Of a stretch of 54,693 bases of DNA, positions 19,430 through 32,000 are shown in pieces. The stretch is taken from assembly GCA_029834535.1 (NCBI GenBank), contig JAQMWT010000672.1:1-54693 (forward strand), given 5' to 3'. The position numbers and the translations under genes were made by a program. A model generated the notes under the pieces. That model was not told the origin of the DNA and ran no database searches. It saw nothing but the letters and a program-made list of their open reading frames with translations. Source of the DNA: Chrysophaeum taylorii. Its lineage: Eukaryota; Sar; Pelagophyceae; Pelagomonadales; Pelagomonadaceae. Numbering within the stretch: position 1 is the first letter of the stretch; each line of letters begins with the position of its first letter.

Positions 19430-20056
19430 ATTTCAACACAACGACGACGACAAGCATAAGATTTATAATAATAATAAGAAGTAAGCCACAAAATAGAGAG
19501 GCAAAGGCGGCCCAAAAAAAACTCGCCGCATCTACCGTGAGTGGGGGATCGCCAACGCATTGAAACCCGGGCGCGCTGTGCCCTCACCGCCCTCACCCAT
19601 GTCGCCGCCTCGGGGAGCCCCACCCCGGCCGCCCGATCGCCCAGCAGGACGGCACCCTTTTCGTCGCACATACAGAAGTCCGGCGGCAGCATGCGTACGA
19701 CCTCCGGGCGGCGGGGCCCTTGGTCCTCTCTTCGCCTGCCCCACGACTCGGCGATGACCCCGACTAGGTCCCGCATACTTATCTCCGCCTGTCAGGCACA
19801 TCCCTCCTACCCCACAAAACCACCCACATCCTTTCGTGCACCACACACCCCTACTCTCAGGAGCAGTGACTGTCGACCATTATTAAAGCCACAAAATAAA
19901 TAGCCCGAAGCGGCAACATTAATTTTGAAAAGAAAAAAAAACCGATGGCGAAGGCTCATCATAACACGTCGCGCCTCGGCGGCGCGTCGTCGTCTTGGTC
20001 GTCTAGGTCGTCTTGGTCGTCTTGGTCGTCTTGGTCGTGGTCTTGAGGAAACGGAA
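19430..20056. other. intergenic and dynein 5' region
   Basis: An AT-rich stretch with TTATAATAATAATAAG near 19460 probably belongs to the 3' end of the preceding gene. The right end holds a 9-bp minisatellite directly before the dynein ATG. No gene is supported. Confidence 0.5.
19990..20040 (+). repeat. GGTCGTCTT 9-bp minisatellite
   Basis: About five near-perfect units (GGTCGTCTT with one CTA variant) end 17 bp before the dynein ATG, so they probably lie in its 5' UTR. Confidence 0.85.
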
Positions 20057-23000
20057 ATGGGGGAGGTGCCGGCGTCGCTGGGACGGTACCTCGCGTCGGT
20101 GGTGTCGGCGGTGCTGGGGGTAGACGCCGGCGCCGTGGAGGGCGGGCTGCGACGCGGCGGCGAAGCCGTCGAGTTGTTCTGGGTCGATCCCAGCGAGGAG
20201 GCGCGTTTGGTGGCGGAGACGAGCGAAGACGGGGAGGTACGGTTTTCGAAGGAGCTGAGCCCGGGCGCGGCGGGGGTCGTGGTGCTCGCGAAGCGGAGCG
20301 GCGGCGGCGACGGCGAGGACGCGGGGTCGCGCGTGCACGTGGTGTTCTCTTGGCAGCGTCGCGAGGGCGGGCGGGAGGCCGTGCTGGCGGCGGCGCGAAG
20401 GGTGGTCGGGGGGGCTCTGAGGCCTCTGGTGGAGGAGGCGTCGGACGCGGACGATTCGGCGTCGCTCGCGAGCGTGCGGCAGCGGGTCCGCGACCTCGAC
20501 GCGGCGCTCGCGAGCTGCGACGCGCGGCGCGCTTTACCCGAGGCGCGTTTGGTAGCCCCGGCCGCGGTCGTCGCGGCGCTGCGGGAGTTTCCCGAACCCG
20601 AAGCTGCGGCGGCGGCGGCGACCGAGTCCTCGTCGGAGGAGGTGGCCGAGGCGTGCGCGTCGGCGGCGGCGCAGTGGGCGAAGGACGCGTTCGAGCTGGC
20701 GTCGCTGTGCGAAAGTCTCGAGGACGGGAGGCTCGCGTTTCCGGGGGGGATCGAGGCCGAGGTCGGTCTGTGGGTTGACTACGAGGCGGCCGTGCGACGC
20801 GCGAGCGAGGCCCGGCGATCTTCGGCCGCGAAGTGCGTCGCGTCGATCCTGAAGAGATCGAAGCGGTTCGTCGCGGCGGCGCAACTCGAGGACGGGATGA
20901 CGTCGCTGTCGCGGGCGGCGGAGATCGCGGGCGACGCGACCAAGGTCCTCGGCGAGCTGCCGGCGGCCGAGCTCGAGGCGGGCGCGAGCCTCGAGACCGT
21001 CGCTTCGGCGACGAGCCAGTTCTTTCTCCACCTCGCCAAGCTCCGGGCGTCGCGGCACTACCCGGCGCGTCGCGCGGCCAAACTCGTCGAGGCGGCGAGC
21101 CGGTCGTTGTCGGCGCGGGCGGCGCGGCTCCTCGCCGACAAGGATTTGTTGGAGCTGGGGTACGACGCTTTTTGCGAGGGTCTCGACGAGGCCGACGGCG
21201 CGTTCGTCGCGGCGCGCAAGGGCGTCCGGCGGTTCCGCGAGGTGGCGTCCGAGCTGTCGCGTCGCGACGCGCCCGGGCGAGGCGGCATTTCGTCGGCGGC
21301 GGCGACGACGACCATATTGGTGGGCAAGGACCTCGCGCACGAAGCCCTCGAGGCGCGGGTCGCGGAGCTCCGCGAATTTCGTAAGTCCCACCGCTCGTTC
21401 CGCGAAGCGCTCGCCAAGGTCCTGCGCGACGGCGGCGAGGCGGTCGGCGAGCTGGACGCGGCGTACGCGCGGCTCGGGGTTCAGGCGAAGACGGGATCGC
21501 CGCCCGTGGTCGTCGACGCGAGTCCCGAGGGGTCGGCGCGGTGGCGGTCGGCGCGGGAGGAGTACGCGAAGCGACTGGACAAATCGGAAGCTCTCGCGGC
21601 CGCGCGACTCGCGGCGCGGCTCGACGCGGCGCGTTCGGCCGACGAAACGTTCGAGGTGTTCGCTTTGTTCCAGCCGCTCCTCGAGCGGCCGGCCGTGCGG
21701 CGCGCCGCGCGCAGGCACCAGGCGGCGCTCGTCGAGCACGTCCGTTTGGCCGTCGAGGAGCTCCGCGACGCCTGCACCCAGCGATACGAGGGTTCGAACG
21801 CCGAGGCGCTCGCGAGCGTCCGCGACGCGCCGCCCGTCGCGGCGAAGATCGCGTGGGCGCGCCAGGTCGAGAACCGGCTTCGACGCCAGATGCGGCGCCT
21901 CGGGGACGTCCTCGGAGACGACGCCGACCGACACCCGAGCGGCCGCGCGCTCCGGAGCGTCGCCGACGAGCTTTTGCGGCACCTCGACGCGCGGCCGCTT
22001 TTCGAAGCGTGGCTCGACGACTGCAAGCAGCGGAGGCGCAAGGAGGCCACCACCAAGGCGGCGGCGGCGGCGGCGGGACTTTTGTTGAAGGTGGTCGGCG
22101 ACGAGCCGCCGGCTCTGGCGGTGGCCTTCGACGCCTCGCGGATCGCGTTGTTCAAGGAGGTATCGCAGCTCCGGTGGCTCGGGTTCCGCGTCCCCGAGAC
22201 GATTTCGCTCGTCGCCGACGAGGCCCGCGACCGGTACCCGACGGCCGTCGCGCTCCACGCGGCGACGCGCGCCTACGCGGTCGCTTCCAAGGCGGCCGTC
22301 CCGAAGAAGGCGCTCGTCGCGCCCTGGCTCCGCGCGGTCCGGGACCGCGTGGCCCTCGCCTTTCCGCGGCGACCCTCGTCGCAGCACCACCACCACCACC
22401 ACAAAAATAGCAGCAGCAGCAGCAGCAGCAGCTCGAAATTCCACGCCCCCAAGGTGTCGTGGACGAGTCCGACGTCGACCGTGCGCGCGTGGGTCGACGC
22501 TTTGGCCGAGGACGTGTCCGCGCTCCAGGAAAAGCTGGACGTTCTGGCGCACGCGAGCCGCGAGTTCGACGCGGGCCTCGAAGCCCTCGCTCAGAATGAC
22601 GACGAGGACGCCGAAACCCTCCACGGTCGGCTCCAGGCGATTCTCGACCGGCTGAGCCTCGAGGGGTTGGAGGGGCTGGACGCGTGGGCGCGCGACGCGC
22701 GACGCCGCGCGCTCCGGGCGGTCCGCGACCGTCTGGCGCGGCGGCTCGCGGCGTGGACGAAGAGGCCCGAGTCGGCTTCGCCGCAACACCGACTCGAAGT
22801 CGTCGAGGGCGCCGACGGAGCGCGCCTCGCGGTGGTCCCGGAATTGGGGTTCGCGCGGCGCCGGTGGCACGACGAGATCTCGCGCGAGTTCGCCGTCTTG
22901 TCGGAGCTCCCGGCCCTCGGGGCCTCGCGGTTCGACGCGCTCGACGAGACGTCGGCGGCGAAAGACGACGACGACGACGACGAGGAGGAGGATAACCGTC

Positions 23001-26000
23001 GTCGCGGCGGGGGGCACGCGGTCCTCGACGAGGCAATCGGCGGGGCCGTCGCGGCCGTCGAGGCGGCCGTCGACGACGCGCGCCGGCGCGCGGCGGCGTG
23101 GGCGCGGTTCGTCGCCGTCTGGCGCACCCCGGCGCCCGTCGCGGCGTCGCGCCTCCTCGAAAACGACGACCTCGACGCGTGGACGCGCCTCGTGTCGGCC
23201 GCGAGCACCGACCGCGCGGCCCTCGACGACCTCGCGGCAGCCGAGGCCGAGCGCCTCGAGCGTCTCCGCGGGACGCCCGCGGTCGAGTGCGCTCTAGACG
23301 CGAGGCCCGCGGCCGACCGGATCCGGCCGCGCGTCGACGCGTGGATTTCCGAGGTCCGGGCGCACCTCGCGGCGCGCGCGGGCGCGATTTCGAACCGAGT
23401 CCGCGACGCGTGTCGCGGGGAACGAGACGTCCTCGAATCCCTCGACGATCGCGCGTGCCGCGAGGCGCTCGAAGCGATGGCGCGCTGCGACGCGCTCGAG
23501 GCGCGAAAACTCGCCGAGTGGCGCGGGATCCTCGCGTCCCTCGAGCGCGCCGAGGCGCTGATCCCGCCCGAGGACCGCGAGATGGAGTCGTCGCGCGTCC
23601 GCGAGGCGATCGACGAACTCGAGCAGCTCGCCGACCGCAAGGGGACGGCCCTCGCGCGGCGCGCCCCGCAGCTCGCGCGCGACCTCGAGCGCGAGCTCGA
23701 AGCCGCCTCGCGCCGCGCTGCCAAGCTCGCCGACCGCTGGCGACGCCTCAAACCCGACCGGCTCTCGACGACCACCAGCCCGCGCCAAGCGCTCGAGGCC
23801 TTGAAGGCCTTTGGGGTCGAGGTCGAGGCGGCGCGGGCCGACGCCGACGCCCTCGAGCGCGCGGGCGCCGTTCTGGCGAAGAAGAAGCATCACCGCAACA
23901 ACAGCGACGATGCCTCGTACTACTACTACTACGAGGCGCCCGGCATCGCGCGCGACCTCGAGGCGATTTTGACGCGCGAGCTCCCCGCGCTCGCCGAGGT
24001 ATGGGAACGGCTCGCCGGCCCGGCCGAGACGTCGGCGCGCTTCGACGCGACGAGGTGGCCGGGCCTCGACCCCGCGGCCGCGCGGTCCTGGCTCCGCGAG
24101 GCCGACGAGGCGCTCCGTTCGGCGCCGCCGCGAATCCGCCAGTACGAGGCCTTTTCCGACGCCGTAAACGCCGTCGCTACTCGCGAGCGCGCCCTCGTTC
24201 TCCTCGCCGAAATCAAGGCCGCCGAAAAAAATCTCGGGGAGGCGGGTTGGGGGCGGATCGCCGCGGCCTTTGGGGTGCCGCGCCGCTGGGACACGCGCAC
24301 GATCGGGACCCTCGTCGCGCGGTGCCTCGAGCCCGAAACTCGCTCGAAAGTCGACGCGGCCCTCGCCGCCGCCCGCCAGGACGCCGCGTTGTCCGAATAC
24401 CTCGACGAGGTCCACGATACCTGGGAGAATTTCGAGCTCGAAATTGTCGGCGACCGCCTCGTCTCGGGCTGGGACCTGCTCTTCTCGCGCCTCGACGACG
24501 ACGCGACGGGTCTGCGCGCGATGCGCGACGCGACCCACTTCCGAAGGGCCGTCGACGACGGCGACGCGGACCTCGCCGCGCGACGCCAAGCCCTGGAGGC
24601 GCGCTGCGACGAGCTCCGCCGTCGCCTCGAGCTCTGGGCCGAGGCGCAGCGCCGCTGGGTCCACCTCGACGCCGTCAGCCTCGACCGCGTTCCCGACGCG
24701 GCGTCGAAATTCCAAGAGGCCGACCGCTTGTTTTCGGCCGCCAAGCGCGACGCGCTGGCCGCCGACCCGCCGCGCGCCAAGCACCTCCTCCTCAGCCCAA
24801 AGCTCCCCGACCACCTCGGAGCCATCGCCTCCCTCCTCGCCGATGCCCAGAGGTGCCTCGGCGACCACCTCGAGGCGACGCGCGCGAAATTCCCCCGCTT
24901 CTACCTCCTCGGCGACGACGACCTCCTCTCGGTGCTCGGCAACGCCCCCCTCGACAGACACCTCCCCAAGATGTTCCAGGCCATCGACGGCCTCGTCGTC
25001 GTCGTCGAAAACAATAATACTGCTTCGATGATGATGCGCTCGGGCCTCGAGCTCGTCCCGCTCGAAAACAATCAAAATTTCGATGTCAAAGGTTCGCGCG
25101 GCGCCGACGCGATCCCGCGTCTTACTTTTCTCGAGAAGGCCATGCGCGCGGCCCTCTCGCGCGACCTCAAGGAAGCCCTCGAGACCTTTGGTAGTACTGC
25201 CTCCTGTCGTTCCGACGAGGAGGAGCACGGCGAGGTAAGCAGCCTCGCGGCCTGGCTCGGGCCCCGCACGGCGCAGGCGGCCGTGCTCGCGTCGCAGATT
25301 TCCTGGGCCCGCGACGTCGAGCGGCAGCAGCAGGGTGCGGCGGCGGCGGCGACGACGACCAGAGGAGGAGGAGGAGGAGGAGGAGGAGGAGTCTTGGAGC
25401 GCGTGCTCGCGCGGCTCCGCGCTCTCGCCGAGGACAAAAACAACAACAACAACAGCAAAAAAAAGAATGATGACGACGACGATTATTATTGCGAGGAGGG
25501 CGGCCGCGACGCGCTGCTCTGGCAGCGGAAGCGCGAGCAGTTCATCCTGGACCTCGCCGCCCAGCGCGACGCGAGCCTCGAGCTCGCGAGGACGGGGGCG
25601 ACGGCGAACGAGTTCGCGTGGCTCCGGCAGCTCCGGCTGTACGCGGGCGAGCGGGCGACGGTCGACGACGCGCCGCGCATCTCTGGTGGGCTCGCGGTGG
25701 TCGCGAGCGGCCGGGTGCTCGACGCGTCGCTGTCGTACTGCTTCGAGTACCAGGGTGTCGGCGAGCGCCTCGTCCGAACCCCGCTGACGGACCGGTGCTT
25801 CGTGTGCCTCGCGATGGCGTTGAGGCTCAGGCTCGGCGCGTCGCCAATCGGACCCGCGGGCACGGGAAAGACCCAGAGCGTCCGCGACTTTGGGGCCCAG
25901 CTCGGCCGGCACGTCGTCGTCTTCAACTGCGACGAGGCCTTTTCGGTCGCCGCGATGGGACGCCTCCTCAAGGGCATCGCGTCGTGCGGCGCCTTTGCGG

Positions 26001-29000
26001 TCTTCGACGAGTTCAACCGCCTCGAGCCAAAGATGCTCTCGGCCGTCTCCGAGCAGCTCGAGGCGATCCAGGTGGCCCTCCAGAAAAAAAAAAACGACCG
26101 CCGCGTCGAGCTCTCGGGGGTCCGCGTCCCGCTCGAGCCGACGACTGCCGTCTTCGTCACGATGAACCCGGGCTACGCCGGCCGCAGCCCTCTCCCAGAG
26201 AACCTCAAGGCCCTCTTCCGGACGGTCGCCATGGTCGCGCCCGACGCGCGCGTGATCGCGAGGGTCGCGCTCGACGCGAGGGGCTTTGGCGACGCCGACG
26301 CCCTCGCGGGGGCCCTCGTCTCGCTCCTCGAATTGTGCCGCGTCCAGCTCTCGGCGCGCGACTGGTACGACTTTGGTTTGCGCGCGCTCGGACCCGTGCT
26401 GAGGCGCGCGGGCGTTTCGCTCCGCGCGGGCGCGACCCCCGTCGCGGCTATCGTGGCAGCCCTCCGCGCGACCATTTCCCCCCGCCTCGTCGACGCCGAT
26501 TCCAAAGTCTTCGACGACCTCCTCGCGGCCTCCTTCGACAAGTTCCTCGTGGTCGCCCGAGACGCCGCAGGTTCGAGGACCAACGAAGAAGAAGAAGAAG
26601 AAAAGCGTGCGAGCAGTGCTCGGCGGAAGCAGCGGGACGCGGTGCGCGACGCGATTCGAGAGACGGAGGTGCGGTCGGCGCTCGACGCGGCGCACCGCGC
26701 GGCGATCGGCGCGCCCGCGTCTCCCCGGTGGCTCGACAAGGCGTCGCAGCTGCGGAACGTCCTATCGCTCGCGTGCGGCGCGGTCGTGGTCGGAACCGCG
26801 GGCTGCGGGAAGACGACGCTGTGGCGCGCGGTGGCGGCGGCCCTCGAGAAGCTCGACGGCACGCCGACGATCGCGTACGTCGTCGACCCAAAGGCCTTCG
26901 CCGCGACCCACTACAAGGACCTGCTATTCGGGAGTCTCGACGAGACGACCATCGAGTGGCGGGACGGCTGGGTGACGGCGCTGTTGCGCGGCATCAATTC
27001 CAACGAGCGCGGCGAGCTCTCGAAGCGCCACTGGATCGTCCTCGACGGCGACATCGACCCCGAGTGGGCCGAGAATCTCAACAGCGTCCTGGACGACAAC
27101 CGAATTTTGACGCTTCCCAACGGCGAGCGCCTCGGCGTGCCCCAGAATGTCCGGTTTCTCTTCGAGGTCGACGACCTCAAGCGGGCGACGCCGGCGACCG
27201 TCAGCCGCTGCGGCGTCCTCTTCGTCGACGACGCCCTCGCGACAGTCCCCGAAAGATTCGCGGCCAAGCTCGTCGCGGCGGGCCTCGACGACGATTTCGG
27301 CCGGGCCCTGGCGCCTCTCGGGGAAAAATGGGTCGCGCGCGTCGTCCGCGCCGCCGCCGCGACCAAAGCGGCCAAAGCCGCCGCCGCCGCTTTGGAGGAG
27401 GAGGAGGAGGAGGACGACGCCATCGTCCCGTTCGCGGCGCCGGCCGCCCAAATCGTCGACGCGGCCGTCGCCTTTTGCGCGTCGGCGCGCGACCGCGCGA
27501 CCGCGCTGAACGACGACGCCCCCCAGAACCTCCTCGAATCGTACGCGCGCGGCGCCCTGGTGGCGGGGTTGTTCTGGGCGGCGGGCGCCGCGCGCGGCGA
27601 GGCGGGCCGCGGGGCTTTGGACCGACTGTTGAAGGAAATAGCCGAGGCCGACGCGCCGCGAGACGGGGAGGTCGGCGACTCGCGGCTCGAGGCGCGCCCC
27701 GCGTCGATCGACCGCGCGAGCTTCTGGCGACCCTGGCTCGAGGGCGGCCCGGATCTGCCCCTCGAGTCGTTCGACGCCGTCGTCAGAACGCAGGACACGG
27801 AGCGCCACGAGTGGCTCATCGCCGAGACCCTCGCCGCCAAAGGGCCGACGCCGCTTTTGGTGGGGCCGCCGGGCTCGGGCAAGACGATGACCGTCGAGCG
27901 CGCGGTGGCTAAACGGTCCGAGGCGTACGCCCTCGTTCCGCTCGCGTGCGCCTCGGGCACCACCGCGGTGGACGTCGCGCGCCTCCTCGCCGAACACTGC
28001 GAGCTCGTCCGCGACGGCGAGGCCTTCGCGCTCGTCCCGAAGCGCGGCCTCTACGGAACTCGCCGGAGTCTCGTCTTTTTCCTCGACGAGATCAACCTCG
28101 TGTCGCCCGACGCCTACGGCACGCCCCGCGCGCTCGCGTTCTTGAGGCAGCTCGTGGAGCGACGAGGGTTCTGGGCGCTCTCGACGACCTCGGCCCGCGC
28201 GGCCCTCGAGCCTTCGTCTTCGAGGTCGTCGTCTCGGAGCGGCGGCGGCAAGCCCCGCTTCGTGCGCTTAGATCGGATCCTCTTCGTCGCCGCCTGCAAC
28301 CCGCCGTCCGACGCGGGCCGCAGGCCCCTCCCGCGCCGCCTCGCGCGCCACGCTCTCGCCGTCCGCGTCGGCACCCCCTCGCGCGCCGCCCTCGCGAGAA
28401 TATACGGCGCCTTCGCCGACCTCGCCCTCCGGCCGATGATGCGCCGAGACGACGACGACGACGACGACGATAACCGTCGTCGCGGCGGCGGCGGAAGCGT
28501 CCGGCCCCACGCGGTCGCCGAGGCGATGCTCGACGTCTACGAGGCCAACGCGGCGCGGTTCGGGGGCACGGCCCCCCAGTGCGTCTACTCGGCGCGCGAC
28601 GCGACCCGCTGGTGCCGCCGGCTCCGCGCGGCCCTCGACGAGACAGCCCGCGCGGACTCGTGGTCGTCGCTTTTCGGCGGCGGCGGCGGCTTTGACGAGA
28701 CGGCCGGCCTGGCGAGGCTCTGGGCGCACGAGGGCCTCCGGCTTTTTGGGGACAGGCTCGCGCGGCGCGAGGATAGAATGTGGGTACGCGACACGATCGA
28801 CGAGGTCGCTCTCCGGCGCTTCCCGCGCCTCGACCCGTCCGCGCTCCGCCGCCCGATTCTCTTCTCGAGCTGGTTGTCGCGCGCCTACGCTCCCGCCCGG
28901 CGCCGCGACCTTCGGGCCTTTGTCTCGGCCCGCCTCCGGACTTTTTACGAAGAGGAGCCCGCGGCGACCGCGCCGCTCTGCGTCCTCGACGACGTCGTCG

Positions 29001-32000
29001 ACCACGTCCTCCGCATCGATTCGGTCCTTCGCGCGCAGTCCGAGGGCCACCTCCTCCTCGTCGGCGAGAGCGGCGTCGGCAAGTCGATCTTGACGCGATT
29101 CGTCGCCTGGAACGCGGGCTTTGAGGTTGTCGAGATCCGCGCGACGCGAAACTATTCGCTCGCGAACTTTGACGACGATCTAAAGTCGACCATGCGCCGC
29201 GCGGGTCTTTTGGGGGAACGCCTCTGCCTCCTCCTCGACGAGGCCGACGCCGTCTCGAGCGCCTTTCTCGAACGAACGAACGCCCTCCTCGCGAGCGGCG
29301 AGATTCCCGGCCTCTTCTCGACCGACGAGACGACGGCCCTCCTCTCTGCCTGCCGCGACAACGGCGCCGGCCCCGAGGCCGACGACGCGACGGCCCTCGC
29401 CTGGTTTTCGCGCCGCGTCCGCCGCAACCTCCACTGCGTCTTTTCGATCGATCCGGGGTGTGGGGGGGGGGGAGGAGGAGGACTTTTTTTCGAGGACGGC
29501 CCGAGGGCGACGGCCTCCCCGGCGCTCTTCAACCGCTGCGTCACCCTCTGGTTCGAGACCTGGACGCCGCGGGCCCTCGCGCACCTCGCCGACGCTCACG
29601 TCCGCGACCTCGACCTCGAAGCGATGGCCGCCGCCGCCGCCGCCGCCGCCGCCGATTGGAGTGATGACGACGACGATGATTTGCTTCATCACGATTCGGA
29701 TTCGGAGGAAGATGATGATTCGGATGATTCGGAGGATTCGGATTCGTCGATGATGATGAAGAAGAAGGAGGAGGAGGCCCCTGCTGCTGCTTCTTGTTCT
29801 CCTCCTCGGCTGGGCCGGTTCCGCGCGAGAATAGTGACCGCTCTCGCGAGGACGCACGCGTTCGCCGCCGGCGAACTCTCGGGGGGCGCGACGGCGCGGG
29901 ACTTTTTGGAGTTGGTGTGGTGCTGGAAGGCGACGTGCGAAAAGAAAAGGGACGAGGAGGCGAGCGCGCAGCGGCGGCGGCTTGTCGGGCTCCGCGAGCT
30001 CGAGGAGGCCAAGGCGCGGGTCGCCAAGATGCAAAGCGAGGAGCGCGCGGCCGTCGCTCGGCTCGAGGAGCAGGACGCGATCGCGAGGGCGCAGCTCGAG
30101 CGAATGATGGCGTCCCAGCGCGAGGCCGAGGCCAAGCAGCGGGACGGCGAGAAGGCGAGCCGCGAGTTGGAGGAGCACGCGAAGGAAATCGAGAGGCGAA
30201 AGCGCGAGGCCGAGGCGGCCCTCGCCGAGGCGGAGCCGGCGGTCGAACGGGCGCGCGCGGCCGTGGGCGCGATCAACCGCAAGCAGCTCGACGAGGTCCG
30301 CGCGCTTCGGACGCCTCCGGTGGCAGTGCGGCGCACGCTCGAGGCCGTCGAGGTGCTGATGGGTCTGCTCGCGCCGAGTTCGTCGTTTTCGTACGCGGCG
30401 CCAAATTGGGACGAGGTCCGGAAACTGACGCGGCGCGGCGATTTTATCGGCACGGTCGTCGCTTTCGAACCGTCGCAGCTCCGCGAGGCGGAATACGTCA
30501 AGGAACGGTACCTCGCGCCGAGCGAGACCACGTTGCGCGAGCTGACCAAGGCCGCGAGGGCGGTCGACCCCGACGCGAAGCCCGTCGAAGCTCTGGAACC
30601 GGCGGCGGTCGCCAAGGCCTCCAAGGCCTGCGGGCCGCTCGTGGAGTGGGCGGCGAGCCAGATCGCGTACGCCGACGTCGAGCGCGCGGTCGCGCCGCTG
30701 CGGGCCGAGGTCGCCGACTTGGAATTCGAGGCCGAGCGCGCGACGTCGAGGGTCGCCTCGTTGGATTCGGAGCTCGCCGATTTGGGGGAGGCGATCGCGC
30801 GGTACAAGCGCGAGTACGCGGAGGCCGTCGGCGCGGCCGAGCGCATCAAGGCGGAAATATCGACGGGTCGCCTCAAGACCGAACGTGCCGAACGGCTCTT
30901 AAAAAGCCTCGAGACCGAGAGGGCGCGCTGGGCCTCGGAGGCTCGAGCCTACCCCGACCGCGTCGGAAGGCTCGCGGCCGACGCCCTCCGCGTCGCGAGC
31001 GTCGTCGCCTACGCGGGTCCCCTCGACGCCCCCGACCGCGCGCGCCTCGAGGAGAAGGTCGACGCGATCCTTTGCGACCTTCGTCTTCTTCTAGAAGAAA
31101 ACGACGACGACGACGACGTGTTGCCGCCGCCGCGGCGGCGGCGGCGTCGATTCGACGTGGCGACCTACGCGCACTCGGCGGCGAAGATCCGCGAGTGGCA
31201 CGACGCCTTCGGTCTCGCGCGGGAAGCGCGGTCCGTCGAGAACGCTGCTATTCTAGCGTCGGCGCGAAGGGTCGCGCTCATCGTGGATCCCGCGGGCTCG
31301 GCGCTCGAGTTTGTCGAGGCGATGCTGGCGGCCGACCGGCCCGTGTCGACCTGCGAGGCCGCCGATCCGAATTTCGCAAAAATTCTCGCCACGGCCGCGC
31401 GCTTCGGCGGCGCCCTCGTGGTCCGCGGCGTGGACGACGATTCGTGTTGGGACGCGATAGCCCACCCCGTCCTCGACCGGTGCGCGAGCCGGTCCTCCCG
31501 CCGCGCCCCCGTCCGCCTCGGCGCGGACCTCGTCGACGTGTCGCCCGATTTGGTTCTCGTATTGCACGCGACAGACTCGGACGCCGCGAAAAAAAAACTT
31601 CCGCGCGCGCTCTTGGGCCGGGTCGTTCTGGTCGATTTTTCGACGACCCCCCAAGGCCTCGAACAGACGGTTTTGTCGCGGATTTTGCGCCGCGAGAGGC
31701 CCGACCTCGAGCGCCAGCGGGTCGAGGCCGTGAGGGACCTCGACGACGCGCGCCTCCGGCTCTCGCGCCTCGAGGACGACGTCCTGGAGCGCATCGGGGC
31801 CGAAATTTTGGACGACGACGCCGCGCTCGAGGCGCTCGAGCACGCGCAGGCCGAGGCGCGGGCCGCGCGAATCGAGGCGGAAAGAGGCCGCGCGGCCCTC
31901 GACGACCTCCGGAACGCGACCGCCGCCTACGCGCCCGCCGCGCGCTTTATCACCAAGACCCGCGCGATCCTCGACCGCCTCTCCCGCGTTCGCGCCTCGT

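Noticed and set aside
19925..20056. Upstream extension of dynein from a TTG codon (Arg-rich repeat leader)
   Set aside because: Eukaryotic starts at TTG are not expected. The added residues are a translated minisatellite, and the first ATG at 20057 fits.
23294..26695. Minus-strand open frames up to 1133 codons within the dynein gene
   Set aside because: They mirror the GC-rich dynein codons and contain no domain motifs, while the plus strand carries all dynein signatures.
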